A DNA stretch of 44,775 bases from Tieghemiomyces parasiticus (taxonomy: Eukaryota; Kickxellomycota; Dimargaritomycetes; Dimargaritales; Dimargaritaceae), in assembly GCA_027575765.1 (NCBI GenBank), contig JANBPT010000320.1, positions 1-44,775 on the forward strand, in the 5' to 3' direction. The notes below the pieces were generated by a model. It saw only the letters and a list, made by a program, of their open reading frames with translations. It had not been told where the DNA came from and did not search any database. This document shows positions 42,483-44,775 of this stretch, in pieces. The first letter of the stretch is position 1, and each line of letters begins with the position of its first letter. A program made the translations under genes and the position numbers.

Positions 42483-44775
42483 TTTGTTATTGTGGTGGGA
42501 CATCTTCTGGACACTGGCAGTTCAACGTCTCAATTACATTGTAAACAATGGAGCTAATAAAAAGTAATGTATGTGTCAAATTTAGTAAAAATAATAAAAG
42601 TGGTTTTTGTATGTTACCTTTCATTCTGAGGCGGGGTTTGTGCCATTTATTTTTAAATGATGAGAAACTTAATTGGCAAGCAAGGATGAAGGACAGCTAG
42701 TGGAGATTCCTTAGACAAAGTGAGAGGTCTGGTACCTATCACTTGGCATTGGAGTCAAAGGGTTGTCCTAACCTGGTAAACAAAAGAAAAATCAATTCAT
42801 CAAAACTAAGAATGTGAATGGATGATGGGATTATAGGCCCTGCACACTACACTGTGGAGCCCTCACTTTATTAAGACTCCTAAAGATGCCTGGTGGATGG
42901 ATCATGGCTAGAATGATCTATCAGGACACATATGTGTTGGCAAACCCACCAGGGAAAGCCAAATGCATCTGCTAAGCCATGGGAAAGCCAATACTTTTGG
43001 AGTCTGCAGTCAGGCCATTTCTCCCACCAATGGCAGGCCTGATTTTCCATGACTTGGGTTGCATACTTTTTGATTCATGATGTTTCAGACATTTGGATTT
43101 TTAGTGTCTCATCCTGGAGGTTGCCAAAGTATTCCAACAGCCTAAATAACTAAGGCAACTAGAAGTAACTGATTTGGCACCTTGAGGGTGAACTGATATT
43201 TAAGGCCAGAACCTCTGTCCTTCTATTTTGTGGGAGTGTTTTCCCTGCTCTGCCTCCTGGCATCCCTTTTGAATTTCCCTTGGTCCTTATGTCCCTTATA
43301 CCATACAAGTATTTACCTCAATGAAGCTCGCCTCCCTTACCTGTTAAGGTTGTGACTAGGTTGCTGAAGTATCTGACCTTAGGGTCTAATATCTAGGTAG
43401 CCTTCACATTTTGTTGGGATTAGTGAGCAGAACACATGATAACTAAAGGAAATAGTGTGCTGTGTTTTAATAAATGGACACCTGATGTGGGAAAAATAAG
43501 ACAAGAGAAAGTGGAGATAGCAAGATTTGATGAGAAAGGGGAGGTAACAAGATACAATAAGGAGAGAGCAACAAGATACAATGAGGAAATAAGGGAAAGG
43601 AGAAAGCCTGTCCAAACAAGGGAGGCAGTTTGAGGCTCCTCCTCTTATACCTACTGGTTGGTCAGTAGACCAACTGGTTCTTGCCATACCCAGAAAGTAT
43701 GTTCCTCAAACGCATGTGCCTTCAGGGGGATCCTTTGTTGGCCCCAGCCCCACTGTGTGGCCACAGCACACTAGCACAAAAAGGGGGAGTGACTCAGCCA
43801 GGAGGACTGGACCCCCCACCACAATAGAAAGGCAAAGTTGTAAAAATAAAGGGGCAAAGGGCAGGAGGATGGTAAAGTCAGGGGTGACTGTGATATTGGT
43901 TGGTGAGCATAAGCAGACAGGTTAAGGTTTAAACTTTAGCATAGATACTACTAATTTGGAAATTGAGATGGAACTGAAGTCTATTTTTGGGCATTGATTG
44001 CAGTAATTTAATGATTATAGAAAATGTAATAAGAAAAGGCTGATAAAAAGGTTATGATGTACTTTAACTATCCATCATTATGTCAGGATGACTTCCTGTT
44101 AATGCTGGCAAAAGCTCAGTGAGAGGCCTGTCATAAATTATTAAGTCTTTTTAATCTGAAAACAGAGTTGGGCTCTAAATAACTTGTAACTGATAATAGA
44201 GTCAGGTTATGTGGCTAGGTTTGCGGGAATTGGTCCACAACATTACATGGAGCCCATATCAATCTTCTTCTCTTAAAGATTTCTGGGGGGGGTAGGGCAT
44301 GGTGAGGTGTTATCCTGGCCACACTAGGTTGCCTATATTGCCAAAGAAAATCAAAAATGTAAATGAAAGGCATGGGAAACTGTAATCATTTTGATCCCAT
44401 GGCACCAGCAGATAGTGTGCCCATCATAGGCCTAATGTACCATGACAGCCTATTTCTTAGCCTTGAAAACATTTAGATTTTATATACTTCATTTTAGAGT
44501 CATTAGTAACTAGCTCCTAGCCAAAATAACCAAAACCTGGGTTAGAAATAGTTATATTTTTAAAGCCCAAGCTTCTGCACCTATCAATCCAGTGAGTGGG
44601 TTTTCTCCACCTTATCTCAGAACACTTAATTCAAAATAAAATCTGCTTTTCATATCTACACTTCCTATTCTTGTGGTGCAAACATCCACTTTGCCACTTG
44701 GCTATTTGTGTAGTTACCCCAATTCCTTGAAAGAGGCTAATGTATAAAGCATGGTTGGGGAGTTTCTGAGAAAGT
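42483..44775. other. CpG-depleted old repeat DNA, no gene
   Basis: I count 5 CG dinucleotides in about 2.29 kb, while TG and CA are abundant. No open frame has recognisable content. Two segments about 1.4 kb apart (about 42720-43340 and 44120-44740) align along their length with heavy divergence, so the region appears to hold two old copies of the same repeat. A purine-rich stretch with short AACAAGATACAATRAGGA-like repeats lies at about 43517-43590. The loss of CpG suggests past cytosine methylation and deamination. Confidence 0.6.

Overview
The window reads as nuclear DNA of a fungus. It encodes an Atg13-type HORMA protein, a type I metacaspase with the Q/N/G/P-rich prodomain usual in fungi, a DUF4436-type membrane protein, two secreted low-complexity proteins and an SDR oxidoreductase. 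Two genes carry GT-AG spliceosomal introns. I suspect an early-diverging, zygomycete-grade lineage, but the sequence alone does not settle this.

Layout. Positions 1-9016 hold no gene I can recognise. A decayed mariner transposon (about 9029-10324) has degenerate terminal inverted repeats, the D34D spacing, an in-frame TGA and a frame break. Next to it is a 539-bp LTR-like element (10407-10945) flanked by a perfect 5-bp duplication. A nearly identical copy lies inverted at 16579-17117, and a truncated, diverged relative sits at about 18612-19021. Between the last two is an array of shuffled repeat blocks carrying three related ORFs of 49, 56 and 57 codons, each behind a conserved ACAATG start context; two of them also have a TATATATATTA box upstream.

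The gene-bearing part starts at 19.4 kb. A secreted protein with C-terminal 26-residue repeats (minus strand, 19446-20669) is followed by an SDR gene with one intron (22875-23946), whose apparent original ATG is cut off by a TAA three codons later. After another poor stretch (23.9-28.6 kb) come ATG13 (28590-31865), the DUF4436 protein (33108-35000), a Ser/Thr/Ala-rich secreted protein (37087-38283) and, convergent with it, the metacaspase (40536-38707). Atg13 would act in the Atg1 kinase complex that starts autophagy. The metacaspase would act in protein quality control or cell death. Their proximity may be chance.

The right end is a Pol III and retroelement locus. An intact tRNA-Lys(CUU) gene (minus, 41386-41458) has a 577-bp tRNA-headed, SINE-like element inserted at its 5' end with a 14-bp target-site duplication. 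Just beyond the duplicated tRNA tip, a 424-bp LTR-like element with its own TATA box begins. From there to the window end the DNA is almost free of CpG (5 CG in about 2.3 kb), which suggests an old, methylated repeat. Start codons were placed on ATG throughout; several longer open frames begin only with TTG or GTG.
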